A DNA stretch of 64,000 nucleotides from Archangium violaceum (GCF_016887565.1 NZ_CP069396.1:5066001-5130000), one strand, 5' to 3'. Shown: positions 27,927 to 36,690, numbered from the stretch's first letter. Notes: generated from the sequence alone by a model not told the origin. Translations and numbers: made by a program.

Positions 27927-30116
27927 ATGCGCATGCGCATCCGTTGGTTCTCCGCTTTGGTTGGAGCAGTCCTCTTCTGTGCCTGTACGGAGCAGCCACC
28001 CCCCGCCGACTGCAAGGCATCGCAGTCGCCTCCGGTCGCCCAGGCGGGACCGGACCAGACGATCAAGCCAGGCGCGCTCGTCACGCTCGAAGGGGCGGCC
28101 TCCACCGTCCCCGGAGAGCAGGGCCGCTATCACTGGACGCTCTCGAACGTTCCCAGCGGCAGCAAGGCCGGGTTGTCGGATGTCTCCAGCCGCACTCCCA
28201 CCTTCACGGCGGATCTGCCGGGCCTCTACGTGGCCACGCTGGTCGTCTCGGACAGCTGCCAGCAGAGCAGTCCGGACACCGTCCTCGTGAAGGCCGAGCA
28301 GCCCGTGCCGCCCGAGAACCAGCGACCGGTGGCCCGCCCGGGTTCCTCCAGGCAGGTGGAGCTCGGCCTGCCCGTGGAGCTCGACGGCAGCGCCAGCTCC
28401 GATCCGGAGGACAGCGCGCTCACCTACAGCTGGTCCTTCGCTTCGGTCCCCTCGGGCAGCGCGGCCGTGCTCTCGCAGCCCACCTCCGCGAAGCCCTCCT
28501 TCACCCCGGACCTGGTGGGCGCCTACATCGTCCGGCTGGTGGTCAGCGACGGAAAGCTCGAGTCCGAGCCGGTGTTCATCACCCTCACCGGCAAGAACAC
28601 CGGGCCCGCCGCGCCCGTCGCGCGTCCAGGTGCTTCACGCACCGTGCTCAGCCGCAGGCCGGTGACGCTGGATGGCAGCGCGAGCTCCGCCGCGAGCGGG
28701 GAGCCGCTCACCTACAGCTGGACCTTCGTCTCGGTCCCCACCGGCAGCACCGCCGCGTTCTCGGACGCGACCCTCGTGAAGCCCACCTTCACCCCCGACA
28801 TGGACGGGGACTACGTCGTCCAACTGATCGTCAGCGACGGCCTGCACCCGTCCGCGCCGGCCACCCTCACCCTGACGGCCCAGAACCGGGCACCGGTGGC
28901 CAACGCGGGTGCCGACCTCATCGTCTCCGTGGGCTCCGCCGCGACTCCGAAGGGGCAGGGGAGTGACGACAATGGTGACACCCTCACCTTCACCTGGACG
29001 CTCACCCGCAAGCCCACGGGCAGTGCCTCGACCCTGAGTGGCGGCAACACCCCGACGCCTTCCCTCCGGCCGGATCTCGAAGGCACCTATGAGCTGTCGC
29101 TCGTGGTGGACGATGGCCGCGCCACGAGCCCCGCCGACACGGTGGTCCTCACCGCCGAGCGCCCCACCACCCACGGGCTCGGCCACCGCGTCCTCGACGC
29201 CGAGTACAGCAAGTCGCTCGACCGGGTCGTGATGGTCGCCGCCGACCCCAACACCCTCTACGTCTACGACCCCGCGACGCACACCGAGAAATCCGTGGCG
29301 CTGCCCCTGGCTCCCACCGCCGTGAGCGTGGCGCCGGACGGCAAGTTCGCGGCGGTGGGCCATGACGCGTACATCTCCTACGTCGATCTCTCCACGCCCG
29401 CGCTCCTGAAGAGCATTCCGGTGAGCGCGGACGCGTTCGACGTCGTTCTCGCGGGCAATGGCTATGCCTATGTCTTCCCCCGCGTGGACCAGTGGGTGGG
29501 GATCCACTCCATCGAGATCGCCACCGGGAAGGAGTCGCTGGGCTCCTCCTACTCCATCCGCGCGGGCACGCGGGCGCGCCTGCACCCGGGTGGCACCGCC
29601 ATGTACGGAGCCGACAACGGACTGTCCCCGGACGATATCGAGCGGTACGACATCAGCACCGGGATCGCCAAGGTCGCCTACGACTCGCCCTACCATGGCA
29701 ACTACTACATGTGCGGAGACCTCTGGTTCTCCGAGGACGGTGCCCGCATCTTCACCCGCTGCGGCAACACCTTCCGTGCCTCCAGCGTCAGGTCCGAGGA
29801 CATGGTCTACGCGGGAGCGCTGTCCGGAGCCAGTGCCATCCATCACCTGACGCACTCCACCGCGGCCAACCGCATCGCGCTGGTGCAGGAGAGCTATGGC
29901 ACCTCGGAGGTGGGCAAGCAGGTGCGCCTCTACACGCCCGACTTCCTCAACTTCGATCAGGCCATCCCGCTGCCGCCCTTCAAGGTGAACGCCACCGAGT
30001 ACGCCAGCTACGGCCGTTTCGTGTTCTACTCCGCGGCGGGTGACAGGCTGATCGTGGTGGTCCAGGCCGCCGCGAGCTCCGGAATGCTGAACGACTACGG
30101 CATCGTCACCTTCTGA
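27927..30116 (+). CDS. PKD-repeat lipoprotein with C-terminal propeller-like domain
   Basis: A 729-residue probable outer-surface lipoprotein. The signal MRMRIRWFSALVGAVLFCAC ends in a lipobox-like FCAC (Cys20). Four ~90-residue PKD/Ig-like beta domains follow; each has a VARPGxSR-type start, a DGSASSDPE or similar turn, YSWxF and PxFTPDLxGxYxVxLVVSDG. From residue ~410 a repetitive beta region (LYVYDPATHTEKSV, VSVAPDGKFAAVGHDAY, ERYDISTGIAKV) suggests a beta-propeller. ATG 27927 is behind GGAAAGGG. It sits between the two CHAT genes, 39 bases before the second, so it is a candidate partner or substrate. No enzymatic motif is seen. Confidence 0.82.
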   Translation: MRMRIRWFSALVGAVLFCACTEQPPPADCKASQSPPVAQAGPDQTIKPGALVTLEGAASTVPGEQGRYHWTLSNVPSGSKAGLSDVSSRTPTFTADLPGLYVATLVVSDSCQQSSPDTVLVKAEQPVPPENQRPVARPGSSRQVELGLPVELDGSASSDPEDSALTYSWSFASVPSGSAAVLSQPTSAKPSFTPDLVGAYIVRLVVSDGKLESEPVFITLTGKNTGPAAPVARPGASRTVLSRRPVTLDGSASSAASGEPLTYSWTFVSVPTGSTAAFSDATLVKPTFTPDMDGDYVVQLIVSDGLHPSAPATLTLTAQNRAPVANAGADLIVSVGSAATPKGQGSDDNGDTLTFTWTLTRKPTGSASTLSGGNTPTPSLRPDLEGTYELSLVVDDGRATSPADTVVLTAERPTTHGLGHRVLDAEYSKSLDRVVMVAADPNTLYVYDPATHTEKSVALPLAPTAVSVAPDGKFAAVGHDAYISYVDLSTPALLKSIPVSADAFDVVLAGNGYAYVFPRVDQWVGIHSIEIATGKESLGSSYSIRAGTRARLHPGGTAMYGADNGLSPDDIERYDISTGIAKVAYDSPYHGNYYMCGDLWFSEDGARIFTRCGNTFRASSVRSEDMVYAGALSGASAIHHLTHSTAANRIALVQESYGTSEVGKQVRLYTPDFLNFDQAIPLPPFKVNATEYASYGRFVFYSAAGDRLIVVVQAAASSGMLNDYGIVTF

Positions 30117-30155
30117 GGCACGATGCCGCGCCTGCGTGCGCGACGAGGGGGGGAA

Positions 30156-33100
30156 ATGCGGCGGTTTCTCACGTGGATGACGGTGGTGCTCCTGTTCTGT
30201 GCGGCGGGAGCCGCCGCCGGTGAGGAGCAGCCGGATGCGCGGTTGCAGGAGGCGCAGACGGCCCTGGATGAGGCGAAGCAGCTCTACGGCGCGGGCAAGT
30301 ACGCGGAGGCGACTTCCCGGGCCGAGCATTCCCTGGCCCTACGGGAAGCGGTACTCGGGGGCACGCATCCAGAAGTCGCCAAGAGCCTGCATCTGCTCGG
30401 CGCCATCTACCTGGCTCGAGGAGAATTCGCCCGGGCCGAGCCCCTGTTCCAGCGCTCGCTGGAGATTCGAGAAGCGGCGCTCGGGAAGAGCCATCCCGAT
30501 GTCGCCGCCTCGCTCAATGCCCTCGGCAAGCTCTACTCGGACCGGGGGTTGTATGCTCGCGCCGAGCCCCTGCTTCAGCGCGCGCTGGAGATTCGGGAAG
30601 CGGCGCTCGGCGAGAAACACGACGACGTCGCCATGACGCTCAACAACCTCGCCAACCTCTACAGGGCACAGGGCTTGTACGCGCGCGCCGAGCCCCTCTA
30701 CCAGAGGACGCTCGCGATTCATGAAGCGGTTCTCGGCGCCAACCATCCCCTCGTCGCCCAATCGATCAACAATCTCGCCATCCTCTATTATGGACAGGGG
30801 TTGTACAGCCAGGCCGAGCCGCTCTTTCAGCGTTCACTCGCCAGCCTCGAGGCGGCGCTCGGGAAGGACCATCCCGACGTCGCCTACGTGCTCAACAATC
30901 TCGCGAGCGTCTACCATGCTCGAGGTTCGTACGAGCGGGCCGCTTCACTTTACGAGCGCGCGATTGCCATTCGAGAAGCAGCCCTGGGCAAGGACCATCC
31001 CCTCGTCGCCACCGCGGTCGGCAACCTCGCCAACGTCTACCGCGATCAGGGCTTGTATGAGCAGGCCGAGCGCCTCTACACCCGTGTGATTGCCATCAAC
31101 GAGGTAGCGTTCGGCAAGGACAATCCCCGCGTCGCCACCACTCTCGGCAATCTCGCCAACGTCTATATCGATCAGGGCCAGTATGAGCGGGCCGAGGCGT
31201 TGTTCCAGCGTGCGCTCTCCATTTGGGAAGTGGCCCGGGGCAAGGAGCATCCCGAGATCGCCCCATTGGTCACCGGCCTTGCCATCATCTACAGGCGCCA
31301 GGGGTTCTACGAGCGCGCGGCGCCATTCTATGAGAGGGCTCGCTCGATCTGGGAAGCGGTCCTGGGCAAGGACCATCCCCACGTCGCCACCGCGCTCGGT
31401 AATCTCGCGCAACTCTACAATGATCAAGGGCAATACGCACGGGCCAGGCCGCTCTATGAGCGTGCGCTGGAGATTCGGGAAGCGGCTCTGGGCAAGAACC
31501 ATCCCGAGGTCGCTGACGCACTCGACAGCCTCGCCAATCTCTACAAGGAACAAGGGCAATACGAGCGGGCCAGGCCGCTCTTCGAGCGTGCGCTCGCCAT
31601 CCATGAAGCGGCCTTCGGCAAGAAACATCCCGCGAGCGCTCGCGTGCTCAACAACCTCGCCACCTTCTACGATCACTCAGGGGCCCAGGAGCGAGCCGAG
31701 CCTCTGGTGCGGCGCGCGCTCGCTCTCTGGGAAGAGACCCTTGGCGCGAATCATCCCAACGTCGCCACGGCGCTTGGATTGCTTGCCCATATCCGGCTCG
31801 CCCGACATCGCCTCTCCGAGGCCCTGCCACTGCTCACACGCTCCTTCGTCATTTCCGAGGGGCGTCTGCGGCGGGAGGCCCTCGACTTCTCCGAGGTGCG
31901 TCTGGCCAACTTCCTCCAGTTCCTGCGCGCCGAGGAGGAAGGTCTCTACGCGCTGCTGCGAGCCCATCCAGAGGATGCCCGGGTCCGACGCCTGGCCCTC
32001 GGCGCCGTGCTCCTCCTCAAGGGCCGCTCCGTCGAGGAGACGGCCGACACCTCGCGCACCATCTATCGCAGCCTGAGCGCCGAGGACCGCGACACCTTCG
32101 AGCGGCTGCGAGGTTTGCGTACCCAGCTCGCGAAGCTCTCGCTCCAGGGCCCCGTTTCGCGAGCACCCGCCGACTATCAGCGGCGCCTGAAGGAGCTCAT
32201 CGAGCAGGGCGACGCCCTCGAAGCCGACCTCGCCAGACGCTCTGCCCCCCTGCGCGCGCGCAGAGCGCTGCCGGCTCCCGATAAGGTCGTCGACCGGGTG
32301 GCCGCCGCTCTTCCCAAGGATGGGGCCCTCGTCGAGCTCATTTCCTACGTGGACCATCCGCTCGTTCACGCGCCCGGCACGAGCGAACCGAAGACGCCGG
32401 GTGAGCCCCGCTATCTGGCCGTGGTGCTCTTTCCCGACGGGCGGACCCGGGTGCTCGACCTGGGGCTCGCCGCGCCCATCGATGCCGCTGCCTCGCAGCT
32501 GCGCCATGCCCTGGCCATCCGCGACGCCGCCTTCCAGACCCATGCCCAGGCGCTCCACGACCAGGTCTTCCGGCCCCTGTTGCCGCTGCTGGGAAAGACG
32601 CGCCGCCTGTTCCTCTCGCCCGATGGACAGCTCGGCCTCGTCCCCTTCGCCGCCCTGCACGATGGCCAGCGGTTCCTCGTTGACGCCTTCGACATCACCT
32701 ATCTCACCTCGGGCAGGGACCTGCTGCCGCGCCCCCAGGAAACGGCTCCCTCCCACTCGGTGGTCGTCCTGGCCGACCCGGACTTCAGCGCCGCTCCCTC
32801 GGCACCCACCTCCTCGGAGGCTCCTGCCTCGGAGCTGGCAGAGCGCTCCGCGTCCCTCGAACGATTCTTCTCCACGCGGCGCGCGAGTCTGGCGGAGGGC
32901 TCCTGGACGCCCCTGCCCGGCACCCGACAGGAGGCCGAGGCCATCCAGCGTCTGATTCCCCAGGCCCAGCTCTTCCTGGGCCTGGAGGCCACCAAGGAGC
33001 GGCTGCTGCACCTGGCCACACCCGGGGTGTTGCACGTGGCCACCCATGGCTTCTTCCTGGATGACGCTCCGGTGCCCGAGGGCTCGCGCGCCGTGGGCCA

Positions 33101-33608
33101 CTTCGGTGCGTTGGGAGATCGGGCCCGAGCCCTGGCGCCCGACCCGCTGTTGCGCTCCGGCCTCGTGCTGTCGGGAGTACGAGCCCCGGCGCCTGATGGC
33201 TCCGCGAAGACGCCGTCCGAGGGCGCGTTGGTGACGGCGCTGGAACTGGCGGGACTCAACCTGTGGGGCACGGAGCTGGTGGTGCTGTCGGCGTGCGACA
33301 CGGGCAGAGGGGACGTGAAGCCAGGGCAGGGGGTGTACGGGCTGCGCCGGGCCTTCGTGGTGGCAGGGGCGGAGACGGTCGTCATGAGCCTGTGGAAGGT
33401 GAAGGACGACACGACGAGGCAGTTGATGGAGGGCTACTACCGCAACCTGCTGGCGGGGCAGGGGAGGGCCACGGCGCTGCGCGAGGCGATGCGCGCATTG
33501 CGTCAGACCCAGCCCCACCCCCACGACTGGGCGCCCTTCATCGCCCTGGGCCGTGACGCGCCCCTGCGCTCGCTCGCGTCTGGACCCCAGGCGGCGCTGG
33601 AAAAATAG
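30156..33608 (+). CDS. Exported TPR-CHAT protein (caspase-like protease), copy 2
   Basis: An 1150-residue paralogue of the protein at 24366. It has the Sec signal peptide MRRFLTWMTVVLLFCAAGAA, the same twelve 42-residue TPRs from residue ~61, and a CHAT domain with His964 (HVATHGFF) and Cys1047 (LSACDTGRGD). The CHAT halves of the two genes are nearly identical even at silent sites, whereas the TPR halves differ much more. ATG 30156 follows a GAGGGGGGGAA run; in-frame ATG 30123 is less likely. It is the last gene of the block and ends just before a strong hairpin at 33674-33709. Exported location and protease activity are inferred from sequence. Confidence 0.9.
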   Translation: MRRFLTWMTVVLLFCAAGAAAGEEQPDARLQEAQTALDEAKQLYGAGKYAEATSRAEHSLALREAVLGGTHPEVAKSLHLLGAIYLARGEFARAEPLFQRSLEIREAALGKSHPDVAASLNALGKLYSDRGLYARAEPLLQRALEIREAALGEKHDDVAMTLNNLANLYRAQGLYARAEPLYQRTLAIHEAVLGANHPLVAQSINNLAILYYGQGLYSQAEPLFQRSLASLEAALGKDHPDVAYVLNNLASVYHARGSYERAASLYERAIAIREAALGKDHPLVATAVGNLANVYRDQGLYEQAERLYTRVIAINEVAFGKDNPRVATTLGNLANVYIDQGQYERAEALFQRALSIWEVARGKEHPEIAPLVTGLAIIYRRQGFYERAAPFYERARSIWEAVLGKDHPHVATALGNLAQLYNDQGQYARARPLYERALEIREAALGKNHPEVADALDSLANLYKEQGQYERARPLFERALAIHEAAFGKKHPASARVLNNLATFYDHSGAQERAEPLVRRALALWEETLGANHPNVATALGLLAHIRLARHRLSEALPLLTRSFVISEGRLRREALDFSEVRLANFLQFLRAEEEGLYALLRAHPEDARVRRLALGAVLLLKGRSVEETADTSRTIYRSLSAEDRDTFERLRGLRTQLAKLSLQGPVSRAPADYQRRLKELIEQGDALEADLARRSAPLRARRALPAPDKVVDRVAAALPKDGALVELISYVDHPLVHAPGTSEPKTPGEPRYLAVVLFPDGRTRVLDLGLAAPIDAAASQLRHALAIRDAAFQTHAQALHDQVFRPLLPLLGKTRRLFLSPDGQLGLVPFAALHDGQRFLVDAFDITYLTSGRDLLPRPQETAPSHSVVVLADPDFSAAPSAPTSSEAPASELAERSASLERFFSTRRASLAEGSWTPLPGTRQEAEAIQRLIPQAQLFLGLEATKERLLHLATPGVLHVATHGFFLDDAPVPEGSRAVGHFGALGDRARALAPDPLLRSGLVLSGVRAPAPDGSAKTPSEGALVTALELAGLNLWGTELVVLSACDTGRGDVKPGQGVYGLRRAFVVAGAETVVMSLWKVKDDTTRQLMEGYYRNLLAGQGRATALREAMRALRQTQPHPHDWAPFIALGRDAPLRSLASGPQAALEK

Positions 33609-33625
33609 CCCGCGAATTCTTCGAT

Positions 33626-33666
33626 GCATGAGTTCCCGGGTCACGGGCTCCTGTGTTGTAGGGGGG
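33626..33666 (+). repeat. Short dispersed repeat, copy C
   Basis: Starts gcatga, with cccgggtcacgggctc and a g6 run at the end. Copies A (18175) and B (27840) share 20 of the first 26 bases with it. It lies between the end of the second CHAT gene and its terminator hairpin. Confidence 0.55.
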
Positions 33667-33673
33667 TGGGGTT

Positions 33674-33709
33674 CCCCCGGGCCCCTGGAGGAGGGGCGGG
33701 GCCCGGGGG
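33674..33709. terminator. Strong bidirectional hairpin closing the CHAT block
   Basis: CCCCCGGGCCCC (33674-33685) and GGGGCCCGGGGG (33698-33709) are perfect 12-bp arms around a 12-base loop. It separates the convergent CHAT and NlpC/P60 genes. There is no T run, common for GC-rich genomes. Confidence 0.65.
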
Positions 33710-33729
33710 CACTCCGTGCCATGTGCCCA

Positions 33730-34326
33730 TCAGTACCTCAGCCCGGGAACCAGAGCGCCCAGCGTCCACTCACGATTGGCGCTGAAGCTGCCCACGCCGT
33801 AGGCACTGCCCCTGGCCTCGATGGTCATCCCGTTCCCCAGGCTGATGGCGACATGCTCGGGCCTGAAGAGCAGCGCTCCCCGGGTGCGCTTGGCCTGGTC
33901 GATGGAGATGACCGTGTTGTTGCGCTGGCAGTAGGGGATCTGGTTCATCGTCCCATCCGGCATGAAGACGCCCACCTGGTGCGCCGCCCATTCCACCAGC
34001 TCCGAGCAGTCGAAGGCCGAGGGGTTGGGATCGGCCAGATTGACCTCCGCGCCGTAGACGTAGCGATCGCCGGACTGCGACAGGGCTCTCTGCACGAAGG
34101 CCTCGGCCGTGGCGCTGGTGCCTAGCAGCCGGCTCCATGTCATGGGACCGACAATGCCATCCACCACGAGGCCATTGGCGCGCTGGAAGGCCATCACCGC
34201 CTGCTTCGTCTGCGCGCCGAAGATGCCGTCCACCGGCCCTGGGTTGTAGCCAGCCGCCAGGAGCCTGCGCTGGAGCTCGACGACCGCGGAACCACTGGAG
34301 CCTTCCTTCAACGTTTCGTAACTCAT
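33730..34326 (-). CDS. Peptidoglycan-binding NlpC/P60-type peptidase
   Basis: A 198-residue two-domain protein that probably cleaves or remodels cell-wall peptides. Residues ~5-65 are a PG_binding_1 domain (GSAVVELQRRLLAAGYNPGPVDGIFG with AVMAFQRANGL). The rest is an NlpC/P60 papain-like fold with catalytic Cys in SAFDCSELVEWAAHQVG and His in RPEHVAISLGNG. There is no signal peptide, so export would need another route. A prophage or toxin-like role is possible. ATG 34326 has GAGGAGAGAC directly upstream, favoured over the ATG at 34341. An inverted repeat lies ~50 bases upstream. Confidence 0.85.
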   Translation of the reverse strand: MSYETLKEGSSGSAVVELQRRLLAAGYNPGPVDGIFGAQTKQAVMAFQRANGLVVDGIVGPMTWSRLLGTSATAEAFVQRALSQSGDRYVYGAEVNLADPNPSAFDCSELVEWAAHQVGVFMPDGTMNQIPYCQRNNTVISIDQAKRTRGALLFRPEHVAISLGNGMTIEARGSAYGVGSFSANREWTLGALVPGLRY

Positions 34327-34372
34327 GATGTCTCTCCTCATTCGGTGGCGACGGAGTCGCCGTCGCCGGGTG

Positions 34373-34391
34373 ATTGGTCATTTCGACCAAT
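34373..34391. promoter_or_regulatory. Perfect 7-bp dyad between the NlpC/P60 and tgt genes
   Basis: ATTGGTC (34373-34379), loop ATTTC, GACCAAT (34385-34391). This A/T-richer palindrome stands out in GC-rich DNA and lies ~47 bases upstream of the NlpC/P60 start. It could be a repressor operator or a hairpin. A second inverted repeat, ggcgacg/cgtcgcc (34347-34367), sits closer to the gene. Confidence 0.45.
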
Positions 34392-34559
34392 TGGACTGAT
34401 GGGAGAGACACGGCATGTGACGAAAACTTATGAATGGCGGGGACCTCGCGGGTTTCTTCCAACGGATGGAGCGAGCCGCATGGTTGGTTCCCTCCCCGGG
34501 GAGCGGCCGTGCGGATAGCGGGCATGTCCAGCGCCCGCCGCGGGTATAAGGCGGAGCCA

Positions 34560-35738
34560 ATGGCCGTCCGTTTCGAGCTCGTCACCACAGACCCCACCGG
34601 GGCCCGTGCCGGGGTGCTTCACACCCGGCGTGGCTCCATCCCCACGCCCGTCTTCATGCCGGTGGGCACCCACGCCTCCTTCCGCCACCTCGGCATGGAC
34701 GAGGTGAAGGCCACCGGGGCGAAGATCCTCCTGTCCAACACGTACCACCTGATGCTCAAGCCGGGCATCGACGTGTTCCAGCGCTTCGGCGGCATCCACC
34801 CCTTCATGCAGTGGGACGGGGCGGTGCTCACGGACTCGGGCGGGTTCCAGATCTTCTCGCTGCCCGAGGACCGGCTCATCACCGAGAAGGGCGCGCACTT
34901 CCGCAGCTTCCACGACAACAGCCGCCAGCTCCTCAGCCCCGAGTCCAGCATCGCCATGCAGCAGGCGATCAACTCGGAGATCATGATGGTGCTGGATGTG
35001 TGCATCGACTCGCGCACGGAAGAGGCGGGCACACGCGAGGCCATGGAGCGCACCCACCGCTGGGCGCTGCGCAGCCTCGCGGCCAAGAACAAGGTGGACA
35101 CCGGCCAGGCCCTCTTCGCCATCGTCCAGGGCGGGGTGCACCCGCACCTGCGCGACGAGAGCGCCGCCTTCCTCACCCAGCACCCCTTCGACGGCTTCGC
35201 CATCGGCGGCCTCGCGGTGGGCGAGACGAACGAGGAGCGCAAGGCCATGACGGCCCGCGCCGCCGCCTCGCTGCCCCAGGACAAGCCGCGCTACCTCATG
35301 GGCGTGGGCACCCCCACGGATCTGCTCGAGGCGGTGCTGCGCGGCGTGGACATGTTCGACTGCATCATCCCCACGAAGATGGCGCAGCAGGGCTATGCCT
35401 ATACCTTCCAGGGGCTCGTCCGGATTACCCGCCAGGTGTTCCGGCTCTCGGACGAGCCGTTGGATCCCACGTGCGACTGCTACGTGTGCAAGCGCTACAG
35501 CCGCGGGTATCTGCAGCACCTCATGAGCGGCAAGCACCACACGGGCTCGCGCATGCTGTCCGTGCACAACGTGCACCACTACCAGCAGCTCACCTGGAAG
35601 ATGCGCGATGCCATCCTCAAGGGCTCCTACGCGCAGGCCTACCGCGAGCTGAAGCAGGCCGTCGCCACGCCCAAGGATCTCAAGGACGCGAAGCTCGAGG
35701 TGGGGCCCGGCGCCGTCACCCTCAAGGAAGTGGGCTGA
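34560..35738 (+). CDS. tgt: tRNA-guanine transglycosylase
   Basis: Exchanges guanine 34 of GUN-anticodon tRNAs for the queuine precursor preQ1. The 392-residue protein has TPVFMPVGTHASF, the LSNTYHLMLKPG block, catalytic Asp in AVLTDSGGFQIFSL, IVQGGVHPHLRDES, GFAIGGLAVGE and FDCIIPTKMAQQG. The zinc site (CDCYVCKRYSRGYLQHL with a later His) is intact. ATG 34560 is supported by GGCGGAG 5 bases upstream and by alignment with family N-termini. The next gene, mnmD-like, starts 4 bases after the stop. Confidence 0.96.
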   Translation: MAVRFELVTTDPTGARAGVLHTRRGSIPTPVFMPVGTHASFRHLGMDEVKATGAKILLSNTYHLMLKPGIDVFQRFGGIHPFMQWDGAVLTDSGGFQIFSLPEDRLITEKGAHFRSFHDNSRQLLSPESSIAMQQAINSEIMMVLDVCIDSRTEEAGTREAMERTHRWALRSLAAKNKVDTGQALFAIVQGGVHPHLRDESAAFLTQHPFDGFAIGGLAVGETNEERKAMTARAAASLPQDKPRYLMGVGTPTDLLEAVLRGVDMFDCIIPTKMAQQGYAYTFQGLVRITRQVFRLSDEPLDPTCDCYVCKRYSRGYLQHLMSGKHHTGSRMLSVHNVHHYQQLTWKMRDAILKGSYAQAYRELKQAVATPKDLKDAKLEVGPGAVTLKEVG

Positions 35739-35742
35739 GCGC

Positions 35743-36591
35743 GTGGACGCACAGAACCCTCGGGATGGCGACTTCGAGCTGGTGACGTTGCGCAACGGCT
35801 CGCGGGCGGTGCGGCACCTCGGGCACGGGGAGGTGATGCACCCCTCGGTGGGCCCGTGGCAGGAGGCCCTGCGCCTCTACGTGGAGCAGTCGCGTCTGGC
35901 CGAGCGTCTGCGCACCCCGGGCGAGCCGATCGTCATCCACGACGTGGGCCTGGGGGCGGCCACCAACGCGGTGGCGGCGCTCACCTGCGCGCGCGAGCTG
36001 GGGGCCGAGCGCAAGCGGGGGCTGGAGCTGGTGAGCTTCGAGGTGGACCTGGCGCCGCTGCGGCTGGCGCTGGCGGACGCGGCGGGATTCCCCTTCCTGC
36101 AACCCTTCCGCGAGGCGGCCGAGGCGCTCATGCGCGACGGCGTGTGGGAGGTGGAGGGCCTGCGCTGGCGGCTGCACCTGGGGGATGCGCAGGGGCTGAT
36201 CGGCGCGGGGCTGCCGAGGGCGGACCTGGTGTTCTTCGACCCGTTCTCCCCGGCGTCCAACCCGGAGATGTGGACGCCTCGGGTGCTGTCGCAGGTGAGG
36301 GCGTGCTGCCGGGAGGACGGAGAGGGCGCGCTGCTGCTGACGTACAGCGCGGCCACGCCCACGCGGGTGACGCTGCTGCTGGCGGGCTTCTACGTGGGAG
36401 CGGGGCTCTCCACGGGAACGAAGGGGGAGACCACGGTGGCGGCCACGCGCCGCGAGTCCCTGGCCGCGCCCCTCGGAGAGCGCTGGCTGGACAGGTGGCG
36501 CCGCTCCTCGTCCCGGGCCCCCCACGGTGAGCCGCTGACGCCCGAGCTCGAGGCGCGCGTGCTCGCCCATCCCCAGTGGCGAATGGCCTGA
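35743..36591 (+). CDS. mnmD: MnmD-like tRNA methyltransferase
   Basis: A 282-residue SAM-dependent methyltransferase of the MnmD type, which finishes 5-methylaminomethyl-2-thiouridine at the tRNA wobble base. Motifs are IHDVGLGAATNAVAAL (SAM site), LVSFEVDLAPLRLAL and the diagnostic LVFFDPFSPASNPEMWTP. It lacks the FAD oxidase half of bifunctional MnmC. GTG start at 35743, 4 bases after tgt, so two wobble-base modifiers share an operon. A hairpin follows at 36601. Confidence 0.85.
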   Translation: MDAQNPRDGDFELVTLRNGSRAVRHLGHGEVMHPSVGPWQEALRLYVEQSRLAERLRTPGEPIVIHDVGLGAATNAVAALTCARELGAERKRGLELVSFEVDLAPLRLALADAAGFPFLQPFREAAEALMRDGVWEVEGLRWRLHLGDAQGLIGAGLPRADLVFFDPFSPASNPEMWTPRVLSQVRACCREDGEGALLLTYSAATPTRVTLLLAGFYVGAGLSTGTKGETTVAATRRESLAAPLGERWLDRWRRSSSRAPHGEPLTPELEARVLAHPQWRMA

Positions 36592-36600
36592 AACGACAAG

Positions 36601-36630
36601 AGGGTCACCCCCTTTCCCAGGGGCGACCCT
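36601..36630 (+). terminator. Terminator hairpin after tgt-mnmD
   Basis: AGGGTCACCC (36601-36610) pairs with GGGCGACCCT (36621-36630) with one mismatch around a 10-base loop. It starts 9 bases after the mnmD stop. Confidence 0.6.
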
Positions 36631-36690
36631 CCAGTGGGTATCGCCGGAGCCATTCATTCGCGGCTCCGACGAGACTCGGGTTCAGGCTCC

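Noticed and set aside
24546-32000. CRISPR or satellite array suspected from the many ~126-bp repeats
   Set aside because: The repeats are in-frame 42-residue TPR units inside two genes; there are no spacers and no Cas genes.
19356-33608. Type III-E CRISPR-Craspase locus suspected because CHAT, TPR and sigma factor occur together
   Set aside because: No gRAMP/Cas7-11, no array and no Csx30/Csx31-like gene is present, and the CHAT proteins have signal peptides.
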